Assembly: GCA_009908535.1 (NCBI GenBank)
Contig: JAAAOD010000173.1
Coordinates: forward strand, 1 to 13,271
Direction: 5' to 3'
Length of the DNA: 13,271 nucleotides
Source of the DNA: Verrucomicrobiota bacterium
GTDB lineage: Bacteria; Verrucomicrobiota; Verrucomicrobiia; Opitutales; Oceanipulchritudinaceae
Shown here one piece after another: positions 12,676-13,271 of the stretch (positions are counted from its first letter, which is position 1; every line of letters starts with the position of its first letter). The notes beneath the pieces were generated by a model, which saw only the letters and a program-made list of their open reading frames with translations, did no database searches and had not been told where the DNA came from. Position numbers and translations under genes: made by a program.

Positions 12676-13271
12676 ATGGCTAACGAAACGCATTCGCCGG
12701 AAACCTACGACGCTTCAAAAATCGAAAAACTGGAAGGGCTGGACGGTGTCCGCAAGCGGCCCGACATGTACATTGGTGACACCAACGAACGGGGGCTGCA
12801 TCACTGCGTGTTCGAGATCGTTGACAACTCCATCGACGAGGCCCTCGCCGGCCACTGTTCCGTCATCAAGGTGACCCTTCACAACGAGGGATCCATCTCC
12901 GTGGAGGACGACGGGCGGGGCATTCCGGTCGACATCCACCCCAAACACAAGATGCCCGCCCTCGAACTGGTCATGACCAACCTGCACGCGGGGGGCAAAT
13001 TCGGAAAGGGCGCCTACCAGGTCTCCGGTGGCCTCCACGGGGTGGGCGCCAAGTGCGTCAACGCCGTCTCGGAATGGTTCGAGGTTGAAGTCAGCCGCGA
13101 AGGACAGGTCCATCACATGGGATTTGCGCGCGGCAAGACCACGCTGAAGATGAATATCGTCGGGAAGACGAAAAAAACCGGCACCAAGATCAGCTGGCTC
13201 CCCGACCCGGAGATCTTCCTCACTACCCGCGAATTCAAGTACGACCTTCTCGCCAAGCGCCTGCGGGAACT
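12676..13271 (+). CDS. gyrB: DNA gyrase subunit B, 5' part (cut by window end)
   Basis: GyrB is the ATPase subunit of DNA gyrase, which introduces negative supercoils. The first 198 codons are present and the frame is open at the window edge, so the gene is partial only because of the window. The GHKL ATPase motifs are intact: KLEGLDGVRKRPDMYIGD, EIVDNSIDEALAG with the Mg-binding Asn, VEDDGRGIPVDIH, LHAGGKFGKGAYQVSGG and GGLHGVGAKCVNAVSEWF. ATG 12676 gives an N-terminus of normal type (MANETHSPETYDASKIEKL), and no other start fits. ParE is the main alternative, since it shares this region; the C-terminal half would decide. A terminator-like hairpin lies directly upstream, and there is no Shine-Dalgarno. 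Confidence 0.93.
   Translation, partial: MANETHSPETYDASKIEKLEGLDGVRKRPDMYIGDTNERGLHHCVFEIVDNSIDEALAGHCSVIKVTLHNEGSISVEDDGRGIPVDIHPKHKMPALELVMTNLHAGGKFGKGAYQVSGGLHGVGAKCVNAVSEWFEVEVSREGQVHHMGFARGKTTLKMNIVGKTKKTGTKISWLPDPEIFLTTREFKYDLLAKRLRE

Noticed and set aside
1..13271. CRISPR array, insertion sequence, prophage or defence genes
   Set aside because: No regularly spaced repeats, terminal inverted repeats, transposase, integrase or nuclease systems are visible. All sizeable genes belong to metabolic or housekeeping families.

Overview
The window is a GC-rich bacterial chromosome segment that is densely coded and mostly housekeeping. It has no tRNA, rRNA, insertion sequence, prophage or CRISPR array that I can see. 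The GyrB fragment, the PNPase and citramalate-synthase sequence style, and a Tat-exported superoxide dismutase beside an anaerobic sulfatase maturase suggest a member of the PVC group, most likely Verrucomicrobiota (Opitutia-like). This is an inference from sequence style and has no database support. Almost no start codon is preceded by a Shine-Dalgarno motif, which fits a lineage that initiates translation with little use of it.

Left part (1-5734). Positions 1-85 hold no recognisable gene but contain a nested inverted repeat. On the minus strand is a radical SAM/SPASM anaerobic sulfatase-maturating enzyme. It is divergent from radC, a JAB-domain protein of the DNA-repair-associated family. 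radC runs convergently, with only 4 bp between stop codons, into a large minus-strand fusion of a PlsC-like and a GNAT hemolysin-like acyltransferase (OlsF type, probably ornithine lipid or a related aminolipid). Upstream of that on the same strand is cimA, (R)-citramalate synthase, for threonine-independent isoleucine synthesis.

Middle part (5735-9049). A 98-bp divergent gap separates cimA from a plus-strand run: astB (succinylarginine dihydrolase with intact Glu/His/Cys triad), a Nif3-like dinuclear-metal protein, and a Tat-signal Fe/Mn superoxide dismutase. A 207-nt leader with at least five consecutive potential hairpins follows.

Right part (9050-13271). rpsO and pnp form the widely conserved S15/PNPase pair. 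A 17-bp imperfect hairpin lies between them, in the place where RNase III acts in E. coli. PNPase carries an unusual Arg/Gly/Asp repeat tail. A strong intrinsic terminator ends pnp. It is followed by trpG/pabA (glutamine amidotransferase of anthranilate or aminodeoxychorismate synthase), two further hairpins, and the 5' end of gyrB, cut by the window edge.

Functionally the window combines RNA metabolism and translation (rpsO, pnp), DNA topology and repair (gyrB, radC), amino-acid and folate metabolism (cimA, astB, trpG/pabA), envelope lipid synthesis and extracytoplasmic stress defence. I did not find a convincing new multi-gene system. The best leads are RNA-level: the rpsO leader, the rpsO-pnp hairpin and the trpG-gyrB spacer. 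The PNPase tail and the exported SOD with altered second-shell residues come next.
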